Assembly: GCA_037783545.1 (NCBI GenBank) | Contig: JBBELK010000004.1 | Span: 868,001 to 932,000 of the forward strand | Direction: 5' to 3' | Length of the DNA stretch: 64,000 nt | Source of the DNA: Henricia sp. BOLD:AAB3569 | Taxonomy: Eukaryota; Echinodermata; Asteroidea; Spinulosida; Echinasteridae | Made by a program: the position numbers and the translations under genes | The notes under the pieces: generated by a model | What the model was told of the DNA's origin: nothing | The model's database searches: none | Seen by the model: only the letters and a program-made list of their open reading frames with translations | Shown: piece after piece, positions 22,966-34,966 of the stretch | Layout of the letters: each line of letters opens with the position of its first letter | Position numbering within the stretch: the stretch's first letter is position 1

Positions 22966-23237
22966 TAGTGCACTGAAGATGCAGTTTTGTTGTTTTAGAA
23001 GTACATGTAATGTGGCTGAATAGTTTGATGCATTGAACAAGAGGCCATTTTTTTATTCTAGTGGTTGTGGGTTCGATTCCACATCTGCAGCACGATATGT
23101 GGCAGAGGGTACCCCGTCCCATTGTTTCCCCATTGTGTCACAAACATCCAAAGAATTTTAAAAGGAATTTCTTTCAGGTTTTAGGGGGATTGGAGTGTGT
23201 TGAAGTATAATAAATAATCATAAACTGGTTCATAGAC

Positions 23238-23433
23238 TATAGGGTGTGACTTATGCTGCACAAACAATGATAACTCTTGATTTTCTTCATTGATTTTGAT
23301 GAAATAAAGAGTATTTTTTGTGGAAGAAGATTTCCTGGGCCATCATGATCCAGGGAAACCTCTATTCTCAGGTGGTCTGGTCTGGTCTGGCCAAGTCTGG
23401 CCAGGCCAGGCCATTTTTTTGGGACACCCTGTA
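23238..23433. mobile_element. Small element ending TACAGGGTGTCCC
   Basis: Ends TATAGGGTGT / GGGACACCCTGTA flanked by TA. A GGTCTGG/CCAGG tract lies inside. Ends of this type occur on mariner-like elements. Confidence 0.5.
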
Positions 23434-23439
23434 TAAGAA

Positions 23440-24930
23440 TAGTCATTGTTATTATTATTAATACGAGGAATCATGATGTTGTGACATTACATTTAAACCT
23501 GGTAAAGTATGATAGTGGGCAATTATTTTTGGATGAAAAATTGAAATAGCATTTTAGCAGTTTAAAAATATTTAGGATTGAAAATCCTATAGCATTTTTA
23601 ACAGTTTCTTCTGTTATTTATAAAATATATTTTAAAGTATATTTTTAAAATATATATTTAAAATAAATTAAAGAGCTAGCACAATAGTATTGTTGTTACA
23701 CGAAATTACACAGTCAAATATGAATCTTGCATTGTAAGTTTACGCAGATGCAATAAACTTAATTTTTTTTGCAAATAATGTAAACAAAAAAGTCAAAATG
23801 CAGAAATGTTTAAAAAAAATGCATGTTTTGTAAAACTTCTGATGTACATATTAGGTTGGTTGTATATATATTTGGTTGGTTATGTACATGTTCTGTAACG
23901 GTATTTAAATCAGAGCACCTTACTTATTATTAGTTTCTTGTTATTAATTACTTGTTTGGTAATTACCCTCCAAACAATTTCTAAATTACTATCTAAAAGC
24001 TAGATGGTAATGGTAGTAATCGTCCTGAATCTCCAAAGATCGCCTGTAAGCGATCTTTGGAGCCATTCATTCATGTAAAAAACGGTGATTGGATTTTAAA
24101 AAAAAAAAAAAAATTTTCTGAATGTGGCTGAAATTTCTACAAGTAGTTTTCTCGACCTAGGCTTTAAATTACTAGTGGAAATCATGCCGTTTTTAACAGT
24201 TTACCAAACAAGTATAGCCTACTACCTTTAAAACTGCTGTGAAGGTCTTTCGGGCATTCTTTTTAGTGTTGTTTTGTTCAGAACTTGTCAGTACAGCTCT
24301 GGGAAGTATACAATTGTAAAAACAAGAGAGTTGTCAATATGGGGACAGTAACACAAATTGCGTTGTCCACTGCCGAATTATTTCTTTCTAGTGCTGAAAC
24401 CAAGGATTCCTCAAAAGCTTGTGTGACTGTAATGTAGCTTGTAAGTCCTACGAAACCTGTGAAGAAATTGCTATATACTGTACATGTACTTTCAGGGAAA
24501 GTGGAAAAGGGGAAAACCCGATCCAAGTATAGTGCCCGAAGGGGATTTGACCGTGGCCACATTGGAAAACAAGGAAGGTCATATTGTATCAACCTGATTC
24601 GCCAAATCACTTGAAAATGATTCTGGCGTATGCATTACATTTTTTTAATGAATGCATCATCATTTATAGGCCAAATACCACTCTTAATAATGGCAGCATT
24701 ATTAATTAAAGATTGATAGCATTTTAGTTCGATATGCAAGGCCGGCTTTCAGCAAATTTCGCGCACGGCCATGTTGTGGTTAATTGTTATATTTTTTTGC
24801 GGCTGGAATTGCGTATGAGGCGACAACGTTATTTGGGTGACATTTCTTATTTTCAGTATTTCTGTTTACCAGTAACGACTTAGCATCTTAAAAATATGAG
24901 GGAACAAAAATAATATATAATATAAGTACA
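23440..24930. other. AT-rich intergenic DNA
   Basis: Long A+T runs around 23520-23860, the hairpin GATCGCCTGTAAGCGATC near 24038, and a diverged SINE tail near 24380-24560 (GCTGAAACCAAGGATTCCTC matches 44889). No gene signals. Confidence 0.4.
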
Positions 24931-24932
24931 TG

Positions 24933-25174
24933 TGGGTCATTCTATAAATTTGGGGTCCAATTTATCTTGTAAAATGTTGTAGTTTGTAAATTCAGGACAC
25001 ATTCTTTAAATGCCTTCAATCTCAAAGAGTGATTATAGGGCCTACATCAAGTACAATTCACAAAAATATGGTTTGAAGGCATTTTTAATAATACTTGTAT
25101 GGCAAATAGCACATGTCAGGTGTAACGGGGACAGAAAAATTTCGCACTTTGGTGCCCAAATTTATAGAATGACT
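24933..25174. mobile_element. MITE with GTCATTCTATAAATTTGGGG ends
   Basis: GGGTCATTCTATAAATTTGG and CAAATTTATAGAATGACTC are inverted, 242 bp apart. Confidence 0.7.
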
Positions 25175-25210
25175 CATTTTTTATAACAGCCTCTCATTAA
25201 AACACTCGCG

Positions 25211-25361
25211 GTATAGACCATATCAAATAGCTGCATTTCGTGGGGCAGTTTCTTTGTTCCTTGAGGACATGCATGGTTGCACATATTGTGCTTCCATTGT
25301 TGAACGGTTTAAGTAACAACAGGTGCCCCACGAAATGGCGGATGTTCGTTATGGTCTATAC
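25211..25361. mobile_element. MITE, ATTTCGTGGGGCA type, copy 1
   Basis: Ends TATAGACCATATCAAATAGC / GTTATGGTCTATA. GCATTTCGTGGGGCA and TGCCCCACGAAATGG form the inner arms. Copy 2 is at 35675-35826, inverted. Confidence 0.8.
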
Positions 25362-25580
25362 AGCTCTTCCTAATAATTATAACACTCCTTTTTGTAAGCC
25401 CTGCTGTTATTCTGTTTATTGTGTATACTGTTGCACACTAAGGCTCGAGTTTTATCCCGTAAAGGGCGCTGTAATAAGTTTACTGGTATTTTGATTTGCA
25501 AATGTGTGTAGGCCATGTACTTATGTACGCCAAAAATATATACATAGATAAAGTCAACAGTGCCTGTAGTTATCACTACA

Positions 25581-26130
25581 TGTATGAGCAACTAACAATG
25601 GAAATTTGGCTCACACCATTGTTAATAACAAAGTTTGTGCCCAATGCATAGTTCCGAGTTTGCCTAGCCTATAGCCCCGCCCCCGTGGATATTGTTACTA
25701 CGGCTCACACGCTATCGTCAAAAATGGCGACACACTACGCACAAAGCAATGGGACTTTCAACGGAAAGCACAGATTCATTGGAGAAAACTCAAAGGCATT
25801 CATGTTTCAGGGTCGACAGTTATCTTAGAACACACAGAGTAAAGGGCCAGTAATACAGGGATGTCATATCATGACATACGTGCTTTCGTACCTTTGAACA
25901 ACGAAACGACCGGCCTTGAAACCAAATATTCACCCGGATCATCGCATACAACACTGTACAAATTGTATGGGGCCGGCAGATAGAACATATCGCGTGATCA
26001 TGTTGTTGTGAGACAGTGCACTGTCTCACAACAGTCAGTGATTTCTGCTAGCTCTGTTGTGATTGGTCGGCGGGTTCGATTGATTGACAGGTCGGAACTA
26101 TGCATTTCCATTGTTAGTTGCTCATAGTGT
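25581..26130. mobile_element. Interrupted short MITE carrying a nested element
   Basis: The outer halves (TATGAGCAACTAACAATGG...CCATTGTTAGTTGCTCATAG) equal the 80-bp element at 22156. They are split by about 460 bp whose ends are ATGCATAGTTCCGA / TCGGAACTATGCAT. Confidence 0.7.
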
Positions 26131-26364
26131 ATGCATCCTTTCTCCTGTGGGCTGATTTTTTTTTCTCTTTTAGATCTTTACCACATGAAAAAACACTTAT
26201 TGCGGAATTTCAAATTGTGATCGAAAATGTGGTGGTTTTTTGGTGATAAAATTTGCAAATGAAAGGACTTGTGACGTATATTATATTACTGGCTCAGCAT
26301 CTAAAACAAGGAAGCCAGTGCTAACTTAAAATTTGTTAATGGGTCTAATAATAATGCCATTTCC

Positions 26365-26485
26365 ATTTTATGGACCTGAAACATAATGACGTCATGACCC
26401 CATGCCGTCTGGTACCCTGAGACTCCCCCCATAGATTTGTGCGCATGTAAACAAACCGTGACGTCATTATGTTTCAGGTCCATTC
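26365..26485. mobile_element. Palindromic MITE, about 120 bp
   Basis: TGGACCTGAAACATAATGAC plus GTCA and its exact complement close the element. Confidence 0.8.
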
Positions 26486-26974
26486 TTTAACGACAAAGTG
26501 CCTTTTCTAACTCGTAATCTATGTGTAGTATACACTGGAATTTACGTTCCAACATTTTCGTTTTTGTTCGTGCACTCAGAAATGAATTAATGTATTGAAA
26601 TATTTTGGTTTTTATATACATGTATGTACCATTTTTATAGTGGGCTGAACATTGAATATTGTTCGCATAGCTTCTTTTTTCAAGCAGGAGTTTATTTTGT
26701 CTTGTTTTGTAATAAACCATTGTAATAAATGTAAAAGAACACCATAAGACAGCTTAATAATTTGCCTTTATTGCCCACTGTCAAACACCAAAAGATTATT
26801 TTATTTTCAAATAAGGAAAACTGAATATTTTATATTTTTTTGAACTGTATAGTAACATGAATGAACTAGGCAATATTTAGGAGTACATCATTTACAGTGA
26901 CCCAATTTTGTTTTCATGAGTTGACAAAAAACCCTAACTAAAAGAGAAAATAACAATGGTACCAAACACCACAT

Positions 26975-27390
26975 GAATTTATTCACCCCGGCGGTCCCTG
27001 GATCATAATCCCTAAAAAATAATCACTTATTTATACTTAATCATTGGAGCAAGCAGGACAGGGGTTTGGGGCGTATCTTAAGTCATCTCTGGGAGGGGTG
27101 GTTATTTCTCTGTAGGGCTTGCTAAGCTCATGTGATAGCCAATCGCAATCAGTGAGGAACAACTGCACTACCGTGATTCGAGACCACCAGTTGGCTTCAT
27201 AGCTCAATTGGTAGGGCGTCTGCACGTTAAGCAGAAGGTCCGCGATTCCAATCCTAGTGGAGCCAAGTTGCTTTTCACTGCATCCAGATTTCCCAAACTC
27301 ATATGGACATTTGTCCACATTTATATCGAATTCATTCACCCCGGCGGTCCCTGGGTCATAATCCCTAAAATATAATCACTTATTCATACT
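26975..27390. repeat. 63-bp direct repeats bracketing a tRNA-like unit
   Basis: 26975-27037 and 27328-27390 are near-identical (ATTCACCCCGGCGGTCCCTG core). The 290-bp interior holds a tRNA-like sequence. Could be a miniature LTR-type element, or a tandem duplication with insertion. Confidence 0.6.
27193..27264 (+). tRNA. tRNA-Asn(GTT)-like pseudogene or SINE head
   Basis: 72 bases: acceptor GGCTTCA pairs with TGGAGCC (one G-T), anticodon stem TCTGC/GCAGA is perfect and the loop ACGTTAA would give anticodon GTT. The T stem (CGCGA/CCTAG) does not pair and position 33 is C, so it is probably not functional. Confidence 0.5.
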
Positions 27391-28487
27391 GAAGGTGATT
27401 TTCGAAAAAATGTCTTTTGCAAAATACTTTTTTACCATTCAACTGAACACAAAAGCCATGAATGGATTTTGCTCTTGGTGGCCACACCCACGACCCTTCT
27501 TTCAAAGTCCCTGGCTCAAAAACTTGAAGTTGGACCATGTACCATGATGTTGCACTTTAATAGCACTATGCACTTTGCTTTATTTGCTCCCCGTTCTCGC
27601 CGCATGGTGGCGCTCTCTTAGTTCTCACATCTTGCGCGCGGCATGGCCGGCAGCGATGGACGTGATGGAGGATAAGGAAATGCGAACGATTATTTTGAAA
27701 GAACGAGAGGACGGCAAATAAATGCTTGGTAATGTTGAGATCATCCAACTTGTTGTTAATAACACTAGGTCTAGAGTTTCCCAAGCTGCTGGTGTGGACA
27801 GATTTGCAGTGAGTTTGAAGTGTGCCAAGGTTGGTCATTTTGTGATAATGTTGGTCACGTTATCGGTTTACGCTTTACGTGTTTACCATCGTCGTCTCGG
27901 ACTCGGGTTCAGACATACTCGACCGTCGACGCGTCATGACCGTCCGTAGTACGTACGTACGTACGTGTGGTCATGAATTTAATGCCGTCACCTGCCGCCC
28001 CGATGCTGTCACCACCCGTCACCGTCATGCCCGCCAGAAAAACACTGATTGTAGGCAAAACAAAACTAAAAAATAAGGAAAGAAATAAGTAGTGATCATG
28101 ATTATTTATGGTTTAAAAATTAAAATCACTCTAGTTTATTAAGTCATTTTAGGCCTAGGCCTATCAGTATCATGTTTATTCAACAGATCACAAAAAGAGA
28201 ATTTTTAAAAATGCCAAAATTTATGAGCATGTTTCGTCCAGTATAAATGAAATTATGGTATTTCGTTTGTTCATATTGAACACGGATTTTGGTAAGTTTA
28301 TTTATTGAAATCGATAGCTTAGCCTATTCAATTATAAGATATACTTTCCACTTGCACTTCTTTCGGAAATGTTGCATTTTTGAGATAAATAAATAATAAA
28401 ATTACTGCATGAAGTAATGCACAAAATTAAGGCGCGAGTGGTCCGTGCGTAAGCGCGACAACGGAGGGTGCTGTGTGCGTGTGTGAA

Positions 28488-28760
28488 TGGTTATCTTGTG
28501 CACTAATTGAATGCAATTTTAGTAAGAGTTGGGAAGTTGATCAGAATTTGTTTTCTTTAAAATTACTCATCTAGCATTGGAATGTGCAGATTTGATAGAA
28601 AAACCCAAAATTGAGTGGGACAAATTTAAGATTTTGTGAGGAAACACTCGGCCTGTGTCATATGTTTTGCACACAGGGTCTGTAGCCATGATCAACTTCC
28701 CAATTCTTTCCAGTGTTTCCTCACAAAATGTTAACAATGTTCTCACTCCCATGACCACAC
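28488..28760. repeat. Dispersed inverted-repeat element
   Basis: GAGTTGGGAAGTTGATCAGA and TGATCAACTTCCC are inverted, as are TTTGTGAGGAAACACT/AGTGTTTCCTCACAAA. The left part recurs at 49197-49330 and part of it at 29010-29100. Confidence 0.6.
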
Positions 28761-29364
28761 GTTGGCACGCTAAAAAAAAAACCTCAAATAGATTCCTCCC
28801 TCGTCCTAAAATGGTACGGTCTGCCGGGCCATCACGTCATGTGCACGTGCATGCTTTGGTCGTTCGGCAGAAGAACACGTCTGTGTGTTCAGCGGTTCGC
28901 GTCGACATTTAAAAGTTGTTTTTGGAAAGTAAAATCGTCCACTTTCATGGACGATTCTGCACGGAAATGACATACTTCAACAAGCAAAACTCGGCAATTG
29001 CCGGTATTAGAGTTAAGAAGTTGATCAGAAATTGTTATCTTTAAAATCATCAATGGTTATCTTGTGCACTAACTGAATGCAATTTTAGTAAGATTTTTCC
29101 CCTTTCTTTTTTTTCAGATTTAATACAAGAATTATATAGTGTGTTTACAACATGTATTCCATGAACTGTTTAGAACTAACGTGCAGCTGATGATGGGGCT
29201 GTTGTATTCACCTGGATGGGTAAGAAATGTTTGACCTAAAATATATCAATTTTTACATTGTGATATATCACAATATTTAAAGGTATTTTGAGACGATGAT
29301 GTCATGAGAAAAAAAGGATAGAATTTACATGTAGTAGTTGATCTGCAATTGACATGTAGGCTAT

Positions 29365-31147
29365 TACTTCCAAATACTGAAAGCCGTCCAGATCAAACTG
29401 TACGGCTTTCAAGAACAGCATTTTTCCCCCCATCAAAACCGTTGGCAAAATGGAATCTTTAGTTTACTCATTTTACAGGAAATTGCTATTTTTGGTAAAA
29501 TATGAATCTCCACACGTTCTACATACCTCCCTGGCTGAAATTGTCTGAAAAGTGGCGTACATTCGTCCGTAAAACCCGAATCTTTCAGGAGCAATCATAC
29601 CGCATGTCTTGTTAATTTTTTCCCAATAAACAAGATGGCGGATGTAGACTCGGCGCAGTCGTTCTTTCGGCCACCAGCACGTACTAGCACGCGGCTGGTA
29701 CAGACAAGGGGGGCGCTGTTCACATTTATTCGCTCTTGCCTGTGGGCATGTACCGTATGCCGCCGGCCGGCGCTCCGCTGGCGAATCCACAGTCACTGAC
29801 GCGAGTACACGTTAAAAATGTGATATATTTCCTCATGGCTTGCATCTCTGAATTGTTTATATATTTTTGTAAATTAATAGTTAGTTAGAAAACCTACAAG
29901 CTGTTTAATTATCGACCAATTACTCTCAAAATGATTGTCCATGTATGACAATTGCGTTGTTTACACGGTTGCCAATGTCTCAACTACGAATGAAGTATGA
30001 TTTTTTCTTCAGCAATTCCGTTAGATGACGAAAAATATTGCCACCCAACTCCCCTTCCCTCCCTCCCAATTAAACAAATTGTACAACAAAAATCAGAAAG
30101 GACTCGAGAACCACAGAACCTCTGGAAATTATACAATTCCATGCCTATAGCTTTAGAGTAAGGATGCCGCCAACTTTTTTAAGCACCTGCAGCCGATTTC
30201 ACGAATCCTAACGCACTGCGTAAGTCCGCTTGCGCAACATTTTATTGCGTAGGCTGAGCAACATTCCTGTGAAAATTACACGCAAGCTATAGGGCTTGCG
30301 CCATTCGTGAAATCGGCTGCAGGTGCTTAAAAAAGTTGCCGGCATCCTTACTCTAAAGCTATAGGCATGGAATTGTATAATTTCCAGAGGTTCTGTGGTT
30401 CTCATCGAGTCCTTTCTGATTTTTGTTGTACAATTTGTTTAATTGGGAGGGAGGGAAGGGGAGTTGGGTGGCAATATTTTTCGTCATCTAACGGAATTGC
30501 TGAAGAAAAAATCATACTTCATTCGTAGTTGAGACATTGGCAACCATGTAAACAACGCAATTGTCATACATGGACAATCATTTTGAGAGTAATTGGTCGA
30601 TAATTAAACAGCTTGTAGGTTTTCTAACTAACTATTAATTTACAAAAATATATAAACAATTCAGAGATGCAAGCCATGAGGAAATATATCACATTTTTAA
30701 CGTGTACTCGCGTCAGTGACTGTGGATTCGCCAGCGGAGCGCCGGCCGGCGGCATACGGTACATGCCCACAGGCAAGAGCGAATAAATGTGAACAGCGCT
30801 CCCCTTGTCTGTACCGGCCGCGTGCTAGTACGTGCTGGTGGCCGAAAGAACGACTGCGCCGAGTCTACATCCGCCATCTTGTTTATTGGGAAAAAATTAA
30901 CAAGACATGCGGTATGATTGCTCCTGAAAGATTCGGATTTTACGGACGAATGTACGCCACTTTTCAGACAATTTCAGCCAGGGAGGTATGTAGAACGTGT
31001 GGAGATTCATATTTTACCAAAAATAGCAATTTCCTGTAAAATGAGTAAACTAAAGATTCCATTTTGCCAACGGTTTTGATGGGGGGAAAAATGCTGTTCT
31101 TGAAAGCCGTACAGTTTGATCTGGACGGCTTTCAGTATTTGGAAGTA
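29365..31147. mobile_element. Foldback transposon 1, 1783 bp
   Basis: Arms of about 815 bp in near-perfect inversion. Starts TACTTCCAAATACTGAAAGC and ends with its complement. Flanked by the 9-bp direct repeat GTAGGCTAT (29356-29364, 31148-31156). Long inverted repeats with a 9-10 bp target duplication are typical of Mutator-like elements. No intact transposase; ORFs in the arms mirror one another and look non-coding. Confidence 0.9.
30188..30323. mobile_element. CTGCAGCCGATTTCACGAA MITE at the centre of foldback 1
   Basis: CTGCAGCCGATTTCACGAAT ... ATTCGTGAAATCGGCTGCAG sits at the symmetry axis. About 135 bp, with GCGCAA motifs. Confidence 0.75.
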
Positions 31148-31511
31148 GTAGGCTATATGCTGTATTTATAAAACACGACAACTTTTTGATGAGGAGACAG
31201 TTTTTAACCAATTATCCTTAAAAAATCCTGTAGCTAACTAGAAAGATTTCAACGCTAAGCACCAAGTGGTCACGTGTGGACAAACGTAAACAGGGACAAC
31301 AAACATTTTTGGACCTCAATTTTAGACCTACGTGATGTAGTATGGTGCTAGGAATTGACAGTTTTATATTCATTAAGTCCTGGTTGTGGGTGTAGGATTG
31401 AGTGGATGTACAGTATATTTTTATGTGAGTTTAAAGGGAAAATTTATTTTTGTAACATGTGCAGTTGAGTGCTGTAAAATGTGCCAGTACATAAGTATGA
31501 CACTTAGGTGG

Positions 31512-33320
31512 TACTTCCAAATACTGAAAGCCGTCCAGATCAAACTGTACGGCTTTCAAGAGCAGCATTTTTCCCCCCATCAAAACCGTTGGCAAAATGG
31601 AATCTTTAGTTTACTCATTTTACAGGAAATTGCTATTTTTGGTAAAATATGAATCTCCACACGTTCTACATACCTCCCTGGCTGAAATTGTCTGAATAGT
31701 GGCGTACATTCGTCCGTAAAACCCGAATCTTTCAGGAGCAATCATACCGCATGACTTATAGAATTTTTCCCCTTTTCAAGATGGCGGATGTAGACTCGGC
31801 GCAGTCGTTCTTTCGGCCACCAGCACGTACTAGCACGGTACAGACAAGGGGGGCGCTGTTCACATTTATTCGCTCTTGCCTGTGGGCATGTACCGTTCCG
31901 CCGGCCGGCGCTCCGCTGGCGAATCCACAGTCACTGACGCGAGTACACGTTAAAAATGTGATATATTTCCTCATGGCTTGCATCTCTGAATTGTTTATAT
32001 ATTTTTGTAAATTGATAGTTAGTTAGAAAACCTACAAGCTGTTTAATTATCGACCAATTACTCTCAAAATGATTGTCCATGTATGACAATTGCGTTGTTT
32101 ACACGTTGCCAATGTCTCTCAACTACGAATGAAGTATGATTTTTTCTTCAGCAATTCCGTTAGATGACGAAAAATATTGCCACCCAACTCCCCTTCCCTC
32201 CCTCCCAATTAAACAAATTGTAAAACAAAAATCAGAAAGGACTCGATAAGAACCACAGAACCTCTCGAAACTATACAATTCCAGGCGCCTATAGCTTTTG
32301 AGTAAGGATGCCGCCAACTTTTTTAAGCACCTGCAGCCGATTTCACGAAGCATTGCGCAGCTTGCGCAACTTTTGACAAATGGCGCAAGCTTCATAGCTG
32401 GCCTGCGTGTTATCTTCGGAAGAATGTTGCGCAACTTACGCAATAAAATGTTGCGCAAGTGGGTTTACGCAGTGCGTTATGATTCGTGAAATCGGCTGCA
32501 GGTGCTTAAAAAAGTTGGCGGCATCCTTACTCAAAAGCTATAGGCGCCTGGAATTGTATAGTTTCGAGAGGTTCTGTGGTTCTTATCGAGTCCTTTCTGA
32601 TTTTTGTTTTACAATTTGTTTAATTGGGAGGGAGGGAAGGGGAGTTGGGTGGCAATATTTTTCGTCATCTAACGGAATTGCTGAAGAAAAAATCATACTT
32701 CATTCGTAGTTGAGAGACATTGGCAACGTGTAAACAACGCAATTGTCATACATGGACAATCATTTTGAGAGTAATTGGTCGATAATTAAACAGCTTGTAG
32801 GTTTTCTAACTAACTATCAATTTACAAAAATATATAAACAATTCAGAGATGCAAGCCATGAGGAAATATATCACATTTTTAACGTGTACTCGCGTCAGTG
32901 ACTGTGGATTCGCCAGCGGAGCGCCGGCCGGCGGAACGGTACATGCCCACAGGCAAGAGCGAATAAATGTGAACAGCGCCCCCCTTGTCTGTACCGTGCT
33001 AGTACGTGCTGGTGGCCGAAAGAACGACTGCGCCGAGTCTACATCCGCCATCTTGAAAAGGGGAAAAATTCTATAAGTCATGCGGTATGATTGCTCCTGA
33101 AAGATTCGGGTTTTACGGACGAATGTACGCCACTATTCAGACAATTTCAGCCAGGGAGGTATGTAGAACGTGTGGAGATTCATATTTTACCAAAAATAGC
33201 AATTTCCTGTAAAATGAGTAAACTAAAGATTCCATTTTGCCAACGGTTTTGATGGGGGGAAAAATGCTGCTCTTGAAAGCCGTACAGTTTGATCTGGACG
33301 GCTTTCAGTATTTGGAAGTA
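31512..33320. mobile_element. Foldback transposon 2, 1809 bp
   Basis: Same family as foldback 1 and highly similar over its whole length. Direct flanking repeat ACTTAGGTGG (31502-31511, 33321-33330). Arms differ from copy 1 by small indels, e.g. the missing GCGGCTG near the arm middle. Confidence 0.9.
32330..32505. mobile_element. CTGCAGCCGATTTCACGAA MITE at the centre of foldback 2
   Basis: Same ends as the foldback 1 centre but a longer, different interior (about 175 bp) that closely matches the copy at 16789-16955 (CTGCGTGTTATCTTCGGAAG). Confidence 0.75.
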
Positions 33321-33789
33321 ACTTAGGTGGCAACTAGTTTGCAGCTGTCGTTCACTCAGCTTGCAAAAAAAAATTGGATTTTGCTCAATTTATGTGCATG
33401 AAATACCGTATTGATCACTTCTGTGTATTTGTTATTGTAAAAAAAAAATGGACAGTATTCCAAGGTTAATTGTTTTTCAGTAAAAAAAAAAAATACTACA
33501 CACGTACTGATCAATACAATCACTTATTGTTACCTGGTTAAGTAAAAAAACATCTGCAACTCAGATGTTTTTTTTATAAGGCCGTTTTCACACCAAATTG
33601 GTAGCTAGACCATTATGATTCTTTACCTTTCTATTTTTTTGCCGACAGCACCATGAATTTGCCGACTGTACAAAGATTTTGCCAAATAAAAAAAAAAATT
33701 GTGCACCCCCCTCTCCCCTTTAGCTATGCCGCTGTGTCCGAAACATAAACTTGGTGAATGGTCTAGTAACCAGGATAATTTTGTATATA

Positions 33790-34028
33790 CAGTTAAAGTC
33801 GGAAGTTTACATACATGTACACCACTACCATCATCACCCAAAATGGTAAACAGGACTACCCGAACCATTGCAAGGTGTGCAAGCTATGTTTTAAGTACCG
33901 GTACTGCAAACACGTGAGGAATTCCACAAAATTACGACTTCAGTAAAGACTGTTACAAAAATGGTGACAACACAAGTTTAAGCACACCAGTTTTAACACA
34001 GTTCTATGTAAACTTCTGACTACAACTG
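33790..34028. mobile_element. Tc1-like MITE, 239 bp
   Basis: Left end CAGTTAAAGTCGGAAGTTTA, right end TAAACTTCTGACTACAACTG, flanked by TA. These ends strongly resemble the inverted repeats of fish-type Tc1 transposons. No coding sequence. Confidence 0.8.
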
Positions 34029-34803
34029 TATATAGACTCATTCAAATTGACTACCCAGAATGCCCTTGTAACCTTCATTAAAATATGACCCTCGTTCAGA
34101 CTGCCATGTGTAGACCGAAAATGGTCTACATGTACTAGATGACTGCCCTTCTTCTACGTAGGCCAGACCTTTTTTCTCTCTTTTGGTACTAAAAATGGTC
34201 TACATGTACATAGACCATTCAGACACAACTGATATACTGTTTTCGGTTAAACCTAAGTTATATGTGACCGACTCTGGCAAAACCCGACGCTTCTCGGCAT
34301 TTCCCATTACGTGATATGGGCCCACAACCTTAAAAAATGGCCTCTGGGACCAACTTGAAAATTTGGCAGAATCAACATCGGGATACATTCAAGATTTGTT
34401 TTGTTGTTTGAACTGTCTCAAAATTCCTCATATTATTGACAACAAATTAAATAATCAACTAGTTTGTCAAACTTTAAAGACCAATAGCTCCATTTCACTT
34501 TTTCTGATCTGTCATACTTTAATTGGTCATAACTTGGCTAAAAATTATCAGAATTTCCTCCAACATGTTTTAAAAGATACCTTTTTGTATGCACACTAAG
34601 CTGACACCAAAACTTAAATTTTGAATTTTCATCACAAGTGTTGGGTTTTGCTGGAGCCGGTCACATATACATGTATATACACTGCATTTAGTGCTGTGTC
34701 TGATTTTCTGAATGCAACAGTCGAGCTTGACAGCCGGAGTGCATGAATTTTCTTTCTGAACTGTTTTTTTTACATTTACAGTACCGATACCTAGACTACC
34801 TCT

Positions 34804-34848
34804 ATGTACACAGTATGCGGCAGGAATATTTACGTCTTATCTACATAG
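34804..34848 (+). promoter_or_regulatory. Short upstream ORF overlapping the gene B start
   Basis: If the 5' exon begins at the acceptor at 34781, the first ATG is at 34804, out of frame with the receptor ATG at 34815. It encodes 14 codons ending TAG inside the signal peptide. Such an overlapping uORF would damp translation of the main frame. Confidence 0.3.
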
Positions 34849-34966
34849 CATCAGTATTATTGGTGAACTTGCCAGGGTGTACCCAGTCTACTTGCCCAAA
34901 CATACACATCAAATTGTCACCCGATGATGATCAAAGTTGGCAGTGCATACCGAGTTGTGAACGTGG
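34815..34966 (+). CDS. Gene B exon 1: signal peptide and first cysteines
   Basis: MRQEYLRLIYIASVLLVNLP is a typical signal peptide, followed by GCTQSTCPN... and CIPSCERG. Ends phase 2 at GTAAGT, as in gene A exon 1. An in-frame ATG at 34743 would precede it, but a strong acceptor (TTTTTTTACATTTACAG) at 34781 lies between them, so 34815 is preferred. Confidence 0.8.

Noticed and set aside
9425-27264. Functional tRNA genes
   Set aside because: Anticodon or T stems are mismatched and copies share non-tRNA flanks. They look like SINE heads or relics.
29473-33081. ORFs of 75-111 codons repeated on both strands across 29-33 kb
   Set aside because: They lie in the mirrored arms of two foldback elements, so the same sequence is read four times. 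No domain or splice pattern supports coding.
34743-34814. Longer gene B N terminus from the ATG at 34743
   Set aside because: A strong polypyrimidine tract and CAG acceptor sit at 34781, and the extra residues would disrupt the clean signal peptide at 34815.
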